NCBI RefSeq assembly: GCF_002327185.1
Contig: NZ_CP018624.1
Coordinates: forward strand, 930,001-994,000
Source: Clostridium chauvoei
GTDB taxonomy: Bacteria; Bacillota; Clostridia; Clostridiales; Clostridiaceae
Direction: 5' to 3'
DNA length: 64,000 nucleotides
The position numbers and the translations under genes were made by a program. Numbering within the stretch: the stretch's first letter is position 1; every line of letters begins with the position of its first letter. This document shows, piece by piece, positions 16,194 to 25,631 of the stretch. The notes beneath the pieces were generated by a model that did not search any database, was not told where the DNA came from, and saw nothing but the letters and a program-made list of their open reading frames with translations.

Positions 16194-16361
16194 ATGAATA
16201 ATAATAAAAATAGACTAAAAGATAGACCAAAATCTAATGCGGAAGAGAGAAAAATGCATCCTAAAGATAATTCAGATTTAGGGATAATAAATGGAGAAAA
16301 GATAGGAGCTCATGCTCAATCAAAAAATCCACATAAAACATATGAATGGTTAAACAATTAA
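16194..16361 (+). CDS. 55-residue charged protein
   Basis: ATG at 16194 with GGAG (16181-16184) just after the previous stop. The protein begins MNNNKNRLKDRPKSNAEERK and ends HAQSKNPHKTYEWLNN. It is hydrophilic, Asn/Lys/His-rich, with no cysteine and no signal. Its composition resembles minor spore-core or stress-type small proteins, but no known family signature is visible. It forms a pair with the preceding 41-codon gene and lies just before the valS T-box promoter. Confidence 0.6.
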   Translation: MNNNKNRLKDRPKSNAEERKMHPKDNSDLGIINGEKIGAHAQSKNPHKTYEWLNN

Positions 16362-16374
16362 TTAATATAGAATA

Positions 16375-16403
16375 TTGACAAATACTATATTATATTATAC
16401 TAT
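16375..16403 (+). promoter_or_regulatory. Promoter of the valS leader
   Basis: TTGACA (16375-16380), 17 bases, TACTAT (16398-16403); a TATACT at 16396 is an alternative -10. Confidence 0.65.
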
Positions 16404-16432
16404 ATCCTTACAAAATCTAATATTTTTAAAAG

Positions 16433-16669
16433 CAGTGAAAAAGAGGAGTAAGGAATATTACATATTAAAGAGAAGAAGGTCTAGGCTGAAAACCTTCCAT
16501 ATAAAATATCCTGAAGGTAGCTTTTGAGTATCTTTGTTGAAACTAAGTAGGCAAAGACGGCTTTCTTAGTCGTTATTATATAAAGAGCCCAAAATTATAA
16601 TATAAATTTGGGAAAAAAGGTGGTACCGCGAGTCTTCGTCCTTTTGTGATGAAGGCTCTTTTTATTTTA
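16433..16669 (+). promoter_or_regulatory. T-box leader of valS
   Basis: A tRNA-sensing leader. The T-box sequence AGGTGGTACCGCGAG (16618-16632) pairs with uncharged tRNA ends; an upstream Stem I and a GTA triplet at 16528-16530 fit a valine specifier, though I did not fold it. The terminator is GAGTCTTCGTC ... GATGAAGGCTC followed by TTTTT (16629-16664). Uncharged tRNA-Val should stabilise the antiterminator and raise valS expression. Confidence 0.92.
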
Positions 16670-16831
16670 CTTAAAATTAATATTTAAATTAATATATGAA
16701 CCTTCAACCATATTATTAATTTACATAATTATAAGTTAATTATATGAACACTTCAAATTAAATACCATTACTCTTTATAATATATAAAAAGCTTCTATTA
16801 GCTGTTTTAAAGTTAGACAAGGAGGAGAAAA

Positions 16832-19474
16832 ATGACAGAAAACAAGAACTTATCCACAACATATAATCCTAAAGAATTTGAAGAAAGAATTTATAAAACT
16901 TGGGAAGAAAAAAAATATTTCACTCCTGTAGTTGATAAAAATAAGAAGCCTTTTTCAATAGTTATGCCACCACCAAATATAACAGGAAAACTTCATTTAG
17001 GTCATGCATTAGATAATACATTACAAGATATGTTAATAAGATTTAAGAGAATGCAAGGTTACTGTACGCTGTGGCTTCCAGGTCAAGATCATGCAAGTAT
17101 AGCTACTGAAGTTAAGGTTGAAAATGAACTTCTTAAAAAAGGTTTAGTTAAAAAAGAAATGGGCAGAGAAGCCTTCTTAGAAAAAGTATGGGAATGGACT
17201 GATGAATACAGAGAAAGAATAAGAACTCAGCTTAAGAAAATGGGATGTTCAGCAGATTTTACTAGAGAAGCATTTACAATGGATGAAAATCTAGATAAAG
17301 CTGTTAAGCATGTATTTGTTAAGTTATATAATGAAGGTCTTATTTATCAAGGAAATAGAATAACTAACTGGTGTCCAAAGTGTACAACAGCTTTATCAGA
17401 TGCAGAAATAGAATATCAAGAACAAGAAGGTAACTTCTGGCACATAAACTATCCATTAGTTGATGGAAGTGGATATTTAGAAATTGCAACTACAAGACCA
17501 GAAACATTACTTGGAGATACAGCTGTAGCAGTTAATCCAAATGATGAAAGATTTAAAGATTTAATTGGAAAAAAATTAAGATTACCATTAACAGATAGAG
17601 AAATTCCAATAGTTGCTGATGAATATGTAGATATAGAATTTGGAACAGGAGCTGTTAAGATAACACCTGCTCATGATCCTAATGACTATGAAGTTGGTAA
17701 GAGACATGGTTTAAAAGAAATAAAAATAATGGATGACCATGGTGTTATTAATGAATTAGGTGGAAAATACCAAGGTTTAGATAGATATGAAGCTAGACGT
17801 CAAATGGTTAAGGATTTAGAAGATGAAGGATTATTAGTTAAAGTTAAACCTCATGTTCACAATGTAGGAACTCATGATAGATGTGGTACTGTAATAGAAC
17901 CAATTATATCTAAACAATGGTATGTTAAAATGGAATCTTTAGCAAAACCAGCTCTTGACGTTGTAAAGAATAAAGAAACTAAATTTGTTCCAGAAAGATT
18001 TGAAAAAACATATTTCAATTGGATGGAAAATATTCAAGATTGGTGTATATCAAGACAATTATGGTGGGGACATAGAATTCCAGTTTGGTACTGTAATGAA
18101 TGTCAAGAGATAATAGTATCAGAAGAAACACCTTGTAGTTGTCCAAAATGTTCATCAAAGAATTTAAGACAAGAAACAGATGTTTTAGATACATGGTTCT
18201 CATCAGCTTTATGGCCTTTCTCAACATTAGGTTGGCCAAATAAAACAGAAGATTTAGAGTATTTCTATCCAACAAATGTATTAGTAACAGGCTATGATAT
18301 AATATTCTTCTGGGTAGCTAGAATGGTATTCTCAGGTCTTCATAATATGGGAGAAACACCTTTTGATACAGTATTAATTCATGGAATCATAAGAGATTCA
18401 CAAGGTAGAAAAATGAGTAAATCTCTTGGTAATGGGGTAGACCCACTAGAAGTTATAGAAACTTATGGAGCAGATGCTTTAAGATTTATGTTAGTTACAG
18501 GAAATGCTCCAGGAAATGATATAAGATATTTCCCAGAAAGAGTTGAAGCTGCAAGAAACTTTGCAAATAAAATCTGGAATGCATCAAGATTTGTTATGAT
18601 GAACTTAGATAGAGAAACCATGGATAAATACAAAGATGACAAAGATTATAGTTTAGCAGATAAATGGATATTGTCACATTTAAACACATTAGTTAAAGAA
18701 GTAACAGAAAATATGGATAAATACGAATTAGGAATTGCTCTTCAAAAGGTTTATGACTTTATGTGGACTGAATTCTGTGATTGGTATATAGAACTTGTTA
18801 AACCAGTATTATATGGAGAAGATGAAAAACAAAAAGGTATAGTTTATAATGTACTTTATAATGTTCTTAGCACAGGACTTAAGTTACTTCATCCTGTAAT
18901 GCCATTTATTACAGAAGAAATATATACTACTTTAACAGATGGAGAAACAATAACAATTTCAGCTTGGCCAGAATTTAATGGAGCGATAAAGGATGATAAG
19001 GCAGAAAAAGATATGTCATATATCATAGAAGCTATCAAGGGATTAAGAAATGTAAGAGCTGAAATGAATGTACCACCATCAAGAAAAGCTAAGGTAATTA
19101 GTTATATAACAGAAGAAGCTAAGGATGCTTTTGTGGCAGGCGCAAGTTATATTGAAAAATTAGCTTCAGCATCAGAGGTTACATTTATACAAGATAAATC
19201 AGAAGTTCCAGCAAATGCAGTATCTTTAGTTGTTAAAGGTGGAGAATTATTTATGCCACTTTTAGATTTAGTAGATAAAGAAAAGGAACTAGAAAGATTA
19301 AATAAAGAAATGAAGAAGCTTAAAGGGGAAGTAGAAAGAATAGATAAAAAACTTTCAAACCAAGGCTTCGTAGCTAAAGCTCCAGAAGCAGTAATTAATG
19401 GAGAAAAAGAGAAGAGAATAAAATATCAAGAAATGCTTGATGCAGTTTTAGTAAGAATTGATGCATTAAAATAA
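16832..19474 (+). CDS. valS: Valyl-tRNA synthetase
   Basis: 880 aa, full length class Ia synthetase that charges tRNA-Val. The HIGH-type motif is in [15 protein letters not shown] (about 47-61) and KMSKS begins at Lys527. The CP1 editing domain contains the [17 protein letters not shown] motif and [15 protein letters not shown]. The C-terminal coiled-coil arm (about 815-880, [20 protein letters not shown]) is the tRNA-contacting tail of ValRS. The ribosome site AAGGAGG precedes the ATG. It is regulated by the T-box leader; folC follows with its own promoter. Confidence 0.98.
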   Translation: MTENKNLSTTYNPKEFEERIYKTWEEKKYFTPVVDKNKKPFSIVMPPPNITGKLHLGHALDNTLQDMLIRFKRMQGYCTLWLPGQDHASIATEVKVENELLKKGLVKKEMGREAFLEKVWEWTDEYRERIRTQLKKMGCSADFTREAFTMDENLDKAVKHVFVKLYNEGLIYQGNRITNWCPKCTTALSDAEIEYQEQEGNFWHINYPLVDGSGYLEIATTRPETLLGDTAVAVNPNDERFKDLIGKKLRLPLTDREIPIVADEYVDIEFGTGAVKITPAHDPNDYEVGKRHGLKEIKIMDDHGVINELGGKYQGLDRYEARRQMVKDLEDEGLLVKVKPHVHNVGTHDRCGTVIEPIISKQWYVKMESLAKPALDVVKNKETKFVPERFEKTYFNWMENIQDWCISRQLWWGHRIPVWYCNECQEIIVSEETPCSCPKCSSKNLRQETDVLDTWFSSALWPFSTLGWPNKTEDLEYFYPTNVLVTGYDIIFFWVARMVFSGLHNMGETPFDTVLIHGIIRDSQGRKMSKSLGNGVDPLEVIETYGADALRFMLVTGNAPGNDIRYFPERVEAARNFANKIWNASRFVMMNLDRETMDKYKDDKDYSLADKWILSHLNTLVKEVTENMDKYELGIALQKVYDFMWTEFCDWYIELVKPVLYGEDEKQKGIVYNVLYNVLSTGLKLLHPVMPFITEEIYTTLTDGETITISAWPEFNGAIKDDKAEKDMSYIIEAIKGLRNVRAEMNVPPSRKAKVISYITEEAKDAFVAGASYIEKLASASEVTFIQDKSEVPANAVSLVVKGGELFMPLLDLVDKEKELERLNKEMKKLKGEVERIDKKLSNQGFVAKAPEAVINGEKEKRIKYQEMLDAVLVRIDALK

Positions 19475-19844
19475 TAATTTATATTTAATATGGCAAAACG
19501 CTATACAACAATATTTTTGCCAAGTTATTTTAAAGTTAAAAAAATTATTTAAATGATTTAAACGCTATACAACAAATTGAAAAATTGTTTAGATAAATTT
19601 AAAAAATGCAAATATTTTTTGACAGAATAAAGACATTTATGTATTTTTATGATATTATATTTATAAATGATATTTAAGATGAAAGAATGATAAAAGGCAC
19701 TAAGGGCTCTAGTTTTACTAGAGCCCTTAGTGTATTTAAAATTACATAGGGATAAATTTTTATTAAGGAGTAAAATTAGTATTTATATTAGGAATAAAAA
19801 TAGTATATAATTTATTTTATAGAAAATTTAAAGCGAGGTTTAAT
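19475..19844 (+). other. Gap between valS and folC: repeats, hairpin and promoter-like elements
   Basis: A 16-base perfect direct repeat (AAACGCTATACAACAA) occurs at 19496-19511 and 19560-19575. The first copy sits in the loop of a TGGCAAAA/TTTTGCCA hairpin that may end valS. A TTGACA at 19619-19624 with TATTTT at 19642-19647 precedes a very strong hairpin at 19698-19732. A TATAAT before folC (near 19803) is the likely folC -10. No open reading frame with a ribosome site is visible. Confidence 0.5.
19654..19740 (+). ncRNA. Candidate small RNA or isolated terminator hairpin
   Basis: Downstream of a TTGACA/TATTTT promoter-like pair lies a perfect 15-bp stem, CACTAAGGGCTCTAG with loop TTTTA, 19698-19732. 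The stem ends in TGTATTT, so the T tract is weak. It lies 220 bases after valS and could be a distal valS terminator or the 3' end of a short transcript. No Rfam family is recognised. Confidence 0.3.
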
Positions 19845-21146
19845 ATGAAATATGAAGAAGCAATGAAATATATAACGGAAGTAGGTAATTTTGGTTCGAA
19901 TTATGGCTTAGATAGAACATATAAATTATTAGAATTTCTAGGGAATCCTCAAAAGGAGTTAAAATTAATTCATATAGCAGGAACTAATGGAAAAGGTTCA
20001 ACTACGGCAATGATTAGTAAAATACTAGTTGGACATGGATATAAGGTTGGCATGTATACATCACCATTTTTAGAAGAATTTGAGGAACGAATTCAAATAA
20101 ATGGAGAAAATATTCCTAAAAATACTTTGTCTAAACTTATGGATGAAGTTAAAGCAGCAGTGGACAGAGTAATAAAAGAAGGTTATAATCATCCTACTGA
20201 ATTTGAAATAATAACTTGTTTAATGTATTTATATTTTTATAGAGAAAAAATTGATTTTGGTATAATTGAAGTTGGGCTTGGGGGAAGATTGGATTCTACT
20301 AATGTTATAACACCAATACTTTCAATTATAACATCTATTAGTTTTGATCATGTTAATCTTCTAGGTAATTCTCTACAAAATATAGCTAAAGAAAAGGCAG
20401 GGATAATCAAAGAGAATATTCCGGTAGTTATATATCCTCAGGAAAAGGTAGTATTTGAAGTTATTAAAAATAAATGTATGGAACTTAATGCACCACTATA
20501 TACTATATTTGAAGAAGATTATAAATTAGTAGATATAATAAAAGAGAGAGAACATTATCAAGTAATAAATGTAAAATTAGAAAATGAAAATTTTAATATT
20601 GATTTACCGTTGTTAGGAGAACATCAAATATTAAATTTAGCTATAGTTATTAAAGCTCTAGAAATATTAAAAAGAAAGTATATGTTAAAAATTTCCAAGG
20701 AAATAATAAAGACTTCTTTAAAAGATATTACTTGGAAAGGTAGATTAGAGGTTATGAGAGATAATCCATTAATTGTAATAGATGGAGCTCATAATATACA
20801 AGGTATAACTACTTTAAAAAAGAATATAGAAAAGTACTTTACATATAAAAATTTATACTTGATTTTAGGAATATTGGCAGATAAAGATATAGAAGAAATG
20901 GTAAAGGTAATAGTACCTATGGCCAAAAAAATATATGCAGTAACTCCAAATTCAACAAGAGCTGAATTGAGTGAGGATTTAAGAAGAGAAGTTATAAAAT
21001 ATAATTCTAATTGTATGTCTTATGAAGATTATAATAATGCTTTAAAAGAAGCTTTAAAGGAATCTAATAAAGAGGATTTAATAATAGCCTCAGGATCTTT
21101 ATATATGATAGGTGATATGAGAAAACTTATTAGAAATATCTTATAG
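19845..21146 (+). CDS. folC: Folylpolyglutamate / dihydrofolate synthase
   Basis: 433 aa, normal for bacterial FolC of the Mur ligase superfamily. It adds glutamate to dihydropteroate and/or folates with ATP. The P-loop GTNGKGST starts at Gly46. The YTSPFLEEFEERIQINGE block and the metal/Mg-binding GLGGRLDSTNVI segment are family signatures, and the C-terminal ligase domain begins near VIDGAHNIQGI. The ribosome site is GAGG at short distance. No other folate gene is adjacent. Confidence 0.94.
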   Translation: MKYEEAMKYITEVGNFGSNYGLDRTYKLLEFLGNPQKELKLIHIAGTNGKGSTTAMISKILVGHGYKVGMYTSPFLEEFEERIQINGENIPKNTLSKLMDEVKAAVDRVIKEGYNHPTEFEIITCLMYLYFYREKIDFGIIEVGLGGRLDSTNVITPILSIITSISFDHVNLLGNSLQNIAKEKAGIIKENIPVVIYPQEKVVFEVIKNKCMELNAPLYTIFEEDYKLVDIIKEREHYQVINVKLENENFNIDLPLLGEHQILNLAIVIKALEILKRKYMLKISKEIIKTSLKDITWKGRLEVMRDNPLIVIDGAHNIQGITTLKKNIEKYFTYKNLYLILGILADKDIEEMVKVIVPMAKKIYAVTPNSTRAELSEDLRREVIKYNSNCMSYEDYNNALKEALKESNKEDLIIASGSLYMIGDMRKLIRNIL

Positions 21147-21276
21147 GTTATTTGCTAAATATTAGGTAATATAATATTAAATGTCCAAAAATGTTAAAAA
21201 TAATTTAAAACCCCATTTATTTATAAACTATAATATGATAACATTAAATTGATATAAAAAAAGGAGGTCTTTTATT

Positions 21277-21984
21277 ATGGCGACACATTTACACATCATG
21301 GCAAATGAGGGAGATATAGCAGAAACAGTATTACTTCCAGGGGATCCATTAAGAGCAAAATTTATAGCAGAAACATATTTAGAAAATCCAGTATGTTATA
21401 ATACTGTTAGAGGGATGTATGGATATACAGGAACTTACAAAGGAAAAAAAGTTTCCGTACAAGGAACAGGAATGGGATTACCATCACATTCTATTTATGT
21501 AAATGAATTAATTAGATTTTATGGTGCTAAAAGACTTATTAGAATAGGGTCAGCAGGTTCTATGAATGAAAATGTTAATGTTAGAGATATAGTTTTAGCT
21601 CAAAGTGCTTCAACTAATTCAGGGATAAATAAAAGAAGATTTAAGGGTATGGATTATGCTCCAACAGCCAATTTTGAACTTTTATTAGAAGCTTATAATA
21701 AGGGAAAAGAAAAGGGTTTAGATATAAAGGTAGGTAATGTTTTATCATCTGATCTTTTTTATGATGACACAGATGTTGGCATTAAGCTTTGGGCTGATTA
21801 TGGATGTTTAGCAGTTGAAATGGAATCAGCTGAATTATATACAGTAGCTGCTAAATACGGAGTAGAAGCTTTATCAATTTTAACAATTTCAGACCATATA
21901 TTTAAGGGGATTGAAACAACTCCAGAAGAAAGACAAAAAAGTTTTACAGATATGATGGAAATTGCCCTTGAATTAGCGAAATAA
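21277..21984 (+). CDS. deoD: Purine nucleoside phosphorylase (DeoD type)
   Basis: 235 aa, the usual length of the trimeric-repeat hexameric bacterial PNP. It splits purine (deoxy)nucleosides with phosphate into base plus (deoxy)ribose-1-phosphate. Signatures: [20 protein letters not shown] at the N-terminus with GDPLRAK (phosphate binding), the ribose-site EMESAELY near residue 180 and the catalytic SDH near residue 205. AAGGAGG site; a terminator follows directly, so the gene is monocistronic. Confidence 0.96.
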   Translation: MATHLHIMANEGDIAETVLLPGDPLRAKFIAETYLENPVCYNTVRGMYGYTGTYKGKKVSVQGTGMGLPSHSIYVNELIRFYGAKRLIRIGSAGSMNENVNVRDIVLAQSASTNSGINKRRFKGMDYAPTANFELLLEAYNKGKEKGLDIKVGNVLSSDLFYDDTDVGIKLWADYGCLAVEMESAELYTVAAKYGVEALSILTISDHIFKGIETTPEERQKSFTDMMEIALELAK

Positions 21985-21992
21985 TATTATAT

Positions 21993-22021
21993 AAAGACAG
22001 CCTTCAGGTTGTCTTTTTTAT
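21993..22021 (+). terminator. Intrinsic terminator after deoD
   Basis: AAAGACAGCC-TTCA-GGTTGTCTTT followed by TTTA. Confidence 0.85.
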
Positions 22022-22130
22022 TAGATAAAAGGTAAAATCAAAATTCATATTACACTTTATGGAAATATATTTGTAAAAGAAAAAGTGAATACTATAAATA
22101 AAGAATATATTTAAATAAGAGGTGAATTAA

Positions 22131-23090
22131 ATGATTGATATGTGTTTATTAGGTTCTGGTGGAGGTATGCCTATGCCTTGGAGAAATCTATCTTCAACAC
22201 TAATAAGCTATAAGGGAAGAAAAATATTAATAGATTGTGGAGAAGGCACCCAAGTATCTATGAAAATGGTTGGATGGGGCTTTAAAACTATAGATATAAT
22301 ATGCATAACCCATGTTCACGGAGATCATATAATAGGGTTACCCGGATTATTATCAACTATAGGAAATAGTGGTAAAACATCTAAACTTACAATTATAGGT
22401 CCAAGAGGAATTACAAAAGTAGTAAATGGACTTAGAGTGATAGTGGAGTATTTACCATATAATTTAGAAATCATAGAAGACCCTTCCATGGTAAATTTTA
22501 AATTAAAAAAAGATGGATTAGAGTCAGATAATACAGAAGGAAACATAATATTACATACTTTAAATTTAGATCATTCAAGTCCTTGCATAGGATATAAATT
22601 TATCTTTAAGAGAAATAGAAAGTTTGATTTAAAAAAAGCAATGGAAAATGATATTCCAAAAGTTTTATGAAGTAAACTTCAAAAAGAAGAAGATGTATCA
22701 TATGATGGGAAAAAATATAATAGCAACATGGTTTTAGGAGAGGAAAGAAGAGGAATCTATTTAAGTGTTATAACTGATACTAGACCTATAGAAAGTATAA
22801 AAAAATTTATAAAAGATAGTGATTTATTTATATGTGAAGGAACTTATGGAAAAGATGAGGATATAGAAAAGGCTATAAAAAATAAACATATGACCTTTAG
22901 AGAGGCTGCTAATTTGGCTAAAGAAGCTAAGGTTAAAAAAATGTTATTAACTCATTTTACACCTGCTATGCTAGAGCCTGCTGAATACTTAGAAAATGCA
23001 AAGGAAGTATTTGAAAATACAATAATTGGTGAAGATAGAATGATATTTAATTTGAATTTTGAAGAAGATAAGAATTTTCAGCAGAAATAA
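22131..23090 (+). pseudogene. Ribonuclease Z-like metallo-beta-lactamase gene, interrupted by an in-frame TGA
   Basis: The reading frame resembles a 319-residue RNase Z-like MBL protein. The N-terminal part has GSGGGMPMPWRN and the zinc motif HVHGDH from His61; the C-terminal part has VITDTRP, the EGTYG motif, and the LTHFTPAML motif. Codon 180 (22668-22670) is TGA. Translation in the same frame continues without a gap: [16 protein letters not shown] joins the upper and lower halves, with next ATG at 22728. Homologues usually carry Trp at this kind of position (PKxLWxxLQ), so one TGG-to-TGA change is the simplest explanation. A 179-residue N-terminal product would lack the C-terminal catalytic histidine, hence likely inactive unless the stop is read through. 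Confidence 0.82.
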
Positions 23091-23155
23091 TAAAAAAATA
23101 TTATAATGACATTTATTATGTAGTTAATTAGGAAAATATCCCCTTCGATGAGGAC

Positions 23156-23185
23156 TTGTTTTGAAAAAAGAAGTTATGATATAAT
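23156..23185 (+). promoter_or_regulatory. Promoter of the amidase gene
   Basis: TTGTTT (23156-23161), 18 bases, perfect TATAAT (23180-23185). It lies inside the longest possible amidase frame and therefore argues for the downstream start. Confidence 0.65.
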
Positions 23186-23216
23186 GGAAAAAAATGGAAT
23201 AGAGAGAAGGGGAAGT

Positions 23217-23906
23217 GTGATTAGAAAAACTAAAGGTATATTAGTTAAAGATAAGTGGTGGAATTACTTATTTATAGTTATGCTAATTATAGCTGTTTTA
23301 TGTACTATAAATTATTTTAGATATGATATTATGAATATTTATAAGGTTAGTTATAGGAAAATGTATCAAAAAAATTTAGCAGAAGATAAGTTAAATGAGA
23401 TAAGAAATAACCTTAATATTCAAGATATAGATTATGAATGGGGAGAGGAATTAAACTATGTAAATGTTCCTAAAAAAATAATATATCATCATGCTGCGGC
23501 TAATGGATTTACAGCCGAAAGCATACATGAATCTCATAAGAAAAAAGGATGGGGAGGAATAGGATATCATTATTATATTAGAAAAGATGGAACTATATAT
23601 AGTGGAAGACCAGAAACAGCAGAAGGAGCTCATACAAAAGGAAAAAACAAAGAGTCTATTGGCATATGCTTAGAAGGTAATTTTGAGGAAGATAGATTAA
23701 GTTTAGAACAGTTAGAAAGCCTTTATGAGTTATCAGTATATATAGGGTTAAAATACGATATATATGAAATCGTTGGGCATAGGGATCAGTGGAATACTCT
23801 TTGTCCAGGAAAAAACTTTCCAGTAGAATCTATAGCTAAAAAAGTTGTTAATGGTATTAGAGATTTTGATGTAGAAGAAAATAAGATTATACCAATTTTA
23901 GAATAA
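23217..23906 (+). CDS. Membrane-anchored N-acetylmuramoyl-L-alanine amidase (Amidase_2/PGRP fold)
   Basis: 229 aa from GTG 23217. The frame is open back to ATG 23148, but a promoter with a perfect -10 at 23180 lies in between, and AAGGGG sits just before the GTG. One membrane helix (about residues 15-37) anchors the enzyme. The Amidase_2 domain follows with zinc ligands in IIYHHAAA, the EGAHTKGKN loop, and the IVGHRDQWNTLCPGKNF motif containing the second His and the Cys that fills the third ligand position. It should cleave the amide between muramic acid and the stem peptide outside the membrane. Confidence 0.87.
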   Translation: MIRKTKGILVKDKWWNYLFIVMLIIAVLCTINYFRYDIMNIYKVSYRKMYQKNLAEDKLNEIRNNLNIQDIDYEWGEELNYVNVPKKIIYHHAAANGFTAESIHESHKKKGWGGIGYHYYIRKDGTIYSGRPETAEGAHTKGKNKESIGICLEGNFEEDRLSLEQLESLYELSVYIGLKYDIYEIVGHRDQWNTLCPGKNFPVESIAKKVVNGIRDFDVEENKIIPILE

Positions 23907-23993
23907 AACTTAGTTTATAAGTTTATTTAACTAGAATTAAATTGACATAAAGTATATAATGAAATGTAATATAAAAATCAAAGGAGAAAAATA

Positions 23994-25136
23994 ATGAATA
24001 ATTTTAATGAACTTAAATTAAATTCAGATATAGTAAAGGCTTTAGAAAAACAACAAATAAATATTCCAACAGATATACAAATGAGAGCTATACCATCATT
24101 ACTTGAAAATAAAGATTTAATTGGAGAAGCACATACAGGAAGTGGGAAAACTTTAGCATATTTATTACCTATCTTTGAAAAGGTTAATAGTGAAAAAAGA
24201 GAGATGCAAAGTATAATTCTAGCTCCAACTCACGAACTAGTTAAGCAAATAGAAGAACAAATTAAGCTTTTAGCAAATAATTCAGGATATCCTATAACAT
24301 CATTAGCTATAATGGGAGATGTTAATATTGATAGACAAATTAAAAAAATTAAAGAAACAAAACCACATATAATTGTTGGTTCTCCAGGAAGAGTACTAGA
24401 TCTTATAAGAAAGAAAAAAATCACTGCACATACTATAAAAACTATAGTAATAGATGAAGGTGATAATTTATTAGATAAAAACAACTCAAAAGTTATATTA
24501 GATATAGTAAAGTCTACTATGAGAGATAGACAGCTTATGGTTTTCTCTGCTACAATAAGCGAAAATACTATGAAGGTAGCAAAAGGATTAATGGAAGATC
24601 CTATAATAATTAAAGAAAGTAAAGTTCCTCAATTAAATCCTAACCTTACACATATGTATGTAGAAGGGGATAGAAGAGATAAGTTTGAAATATTAAGAAA
24701 ACTTATAGCTGCAATAAACCCTAAAAAATCTATAGTATTTGTAAATAATAGTATAGATATAGACATAATAACTCAAAAGCTAAATTATCATGGAAAACCA
24801 GCTTTCAATATTTCATCACATATATCAAAAGAAGCTAGACAAAAATCACTTCAGGATTTTAGAAGTGGAAAAATAAATATATTAGTATCATCAGATCTTT
24901 CAGCAAGAGGATTAGATATTCCAGATGTTACACATATATTTAATTTAGATTTCCCTGTTAATGCAAATGATTATCTACATAGAGCAGGTAGAACTGCAAG
25001 AGGAGAAAGTGAAGGGGTAGCTATATCAATAGCAACAGGAAAGGACTTAGCTGGTATAAGAGTTTATGAAAGAGAATTTAATATAAAGATACATCCAATG
25101 AAGATTTACAATGGAAAACTTATGGATATAAAATAA
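23994..25136 (+). CDS. DEAD-box family ATP-dependent RNA helicase with a DEGD motif II
   Basis: 380 aa, a bare helicase core of two RecA-like domains without an RNA-binding tail. Q motif (INIPTDIQMRAIP), motif I AHTGSGKT from Ala46, Ia (APTHELVKQ), Ib (GSPGRVLDL), motif II at Asp154, motif III SAT, and motifs IV-VI up to HRAGRTARG are all present. Motif II reads VIDEGDNLLD: the third position is Gly instead of Ala, with both acidic residues and the final Asp kept, so ATP hydrolysis is still expected. Probable role is RNA remodelling in ribosome assembly or cold response. Confidence 0.92.
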   Translation: MNNFNELKLNSDIVKALEKQQINIPTDIQMRAIPSLLENKDLIGEAHTGSGKTLAYLLPIFEKVNSEKREMQSIILAPTHELVKQIEEQIKLLANNSGYPITSLAIMGDVNIDRQIKKIKETKPHIIVGSPGRVLDLIRKKKITAHTIKTIVIDEGDNLLDKNNSKVILDIVKSTMRDRQLMVFSATISENTMKVAKGLMEDPIIIKESKVPQLNPNLTHMYVEGDRRDKFEILRKLIAAINPKKSIVFVNNSIDIDIITQKLNYHGKPAFNISSHISKEARQKSLQDFRSGKINILVSSDLSARGLDIPDVTHIFNLDFPVNANDYLHRAGRTARGESEGVAISIATGKDLAGIRVYEREFNIKIHPMKIYNGKLMDIK

Positions 25137-25137
25137 T

Positions 25138-25172
25138 AAAAATCCACCTATTTTTAAATAGGTGGATTTTAT
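25138..25172. terminator. Bidirectional terminator between helicase and TSCPD genes
   Basis: AAAATCCACCTATTT ... AAATAGGTGGATTTT, an almost loop-free perfect stem with T/A runs on both sides, between convergent genes. Confidence 0.85.
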
Positions 25173-25186
25173 TGCTTTAAAATATA

Positions 25187-25432
25187 TTATAAGTTTTTAA
25201 GCTCTTCTAAAGCTTTAGCTAATTGATCAGGGCAAGAAGTATCCTTATTTCCACATTTTATACCTTTTAACTTAGCGATGGCAGAATCTATTTCCATTCC
25301 TTTTACTAAACTTGAAATTCCAAATAAATTTCCAGGACAACCTCTTACAAATTCAACATTTTTTATTTTGTTATCTTCAACATCTATATGAATTTCAGTT
25401 GAACATACCCCACTTGTTTTATATACAAACAT
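25187..25432 (-). CDS. Small TSCPD-domain protein (TIGR03905-type)
   Basis: 81 aa. The C-terminal TSCPDQLAKAL segment is the TSCPD signature, found also at the end of some B12-dependent ribonucleotide reductases. Conserved cysteines are Cys9 (GVCSTEI), Cys31 (RGCPGN), Cys58 (IKCGN) and Cys65 (TSCPD). Their pattern suggests metal or nucleotide-linked redox chemistry, but no function is established for the stand-alone form. Ribosome site GGAGGG upstream of the ATG; single-gene transcript. Confidence 0.85.
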   Translation of the reverse strand: MFVYKTSGVCSTEIHIDVEDNKIKNVEFVRGCPGNLFGISSLVKGMEIDSAIAKLKGIKCGNKDTSCPDQLAKALEELKNL

Positions 25433-25631
25433 ATATTATCCCTCCAAAAAAGTATTTCCTTATTTATTATATATATTTTGTCAGTATAAATGAAGCCTAA
25501 ATGTGGAAATTTGAATTAAAACATAAAAAAGTGTCCCATTTAATAACTATTTTCATACATTATAAGTATATATCAAGTGTTTAAATACCCTTATATTAAA
25601 AGAATTTTTCTTTTCTAAAAGGAGGTGCAAA

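Noticed and set aside
16055-16361. Tiny genes as a type I or II toxin-antitoxin pair
   Set aside because: Neither peptide has a hydrophobic toxin helix or a DNA-binding antitoxin fold.
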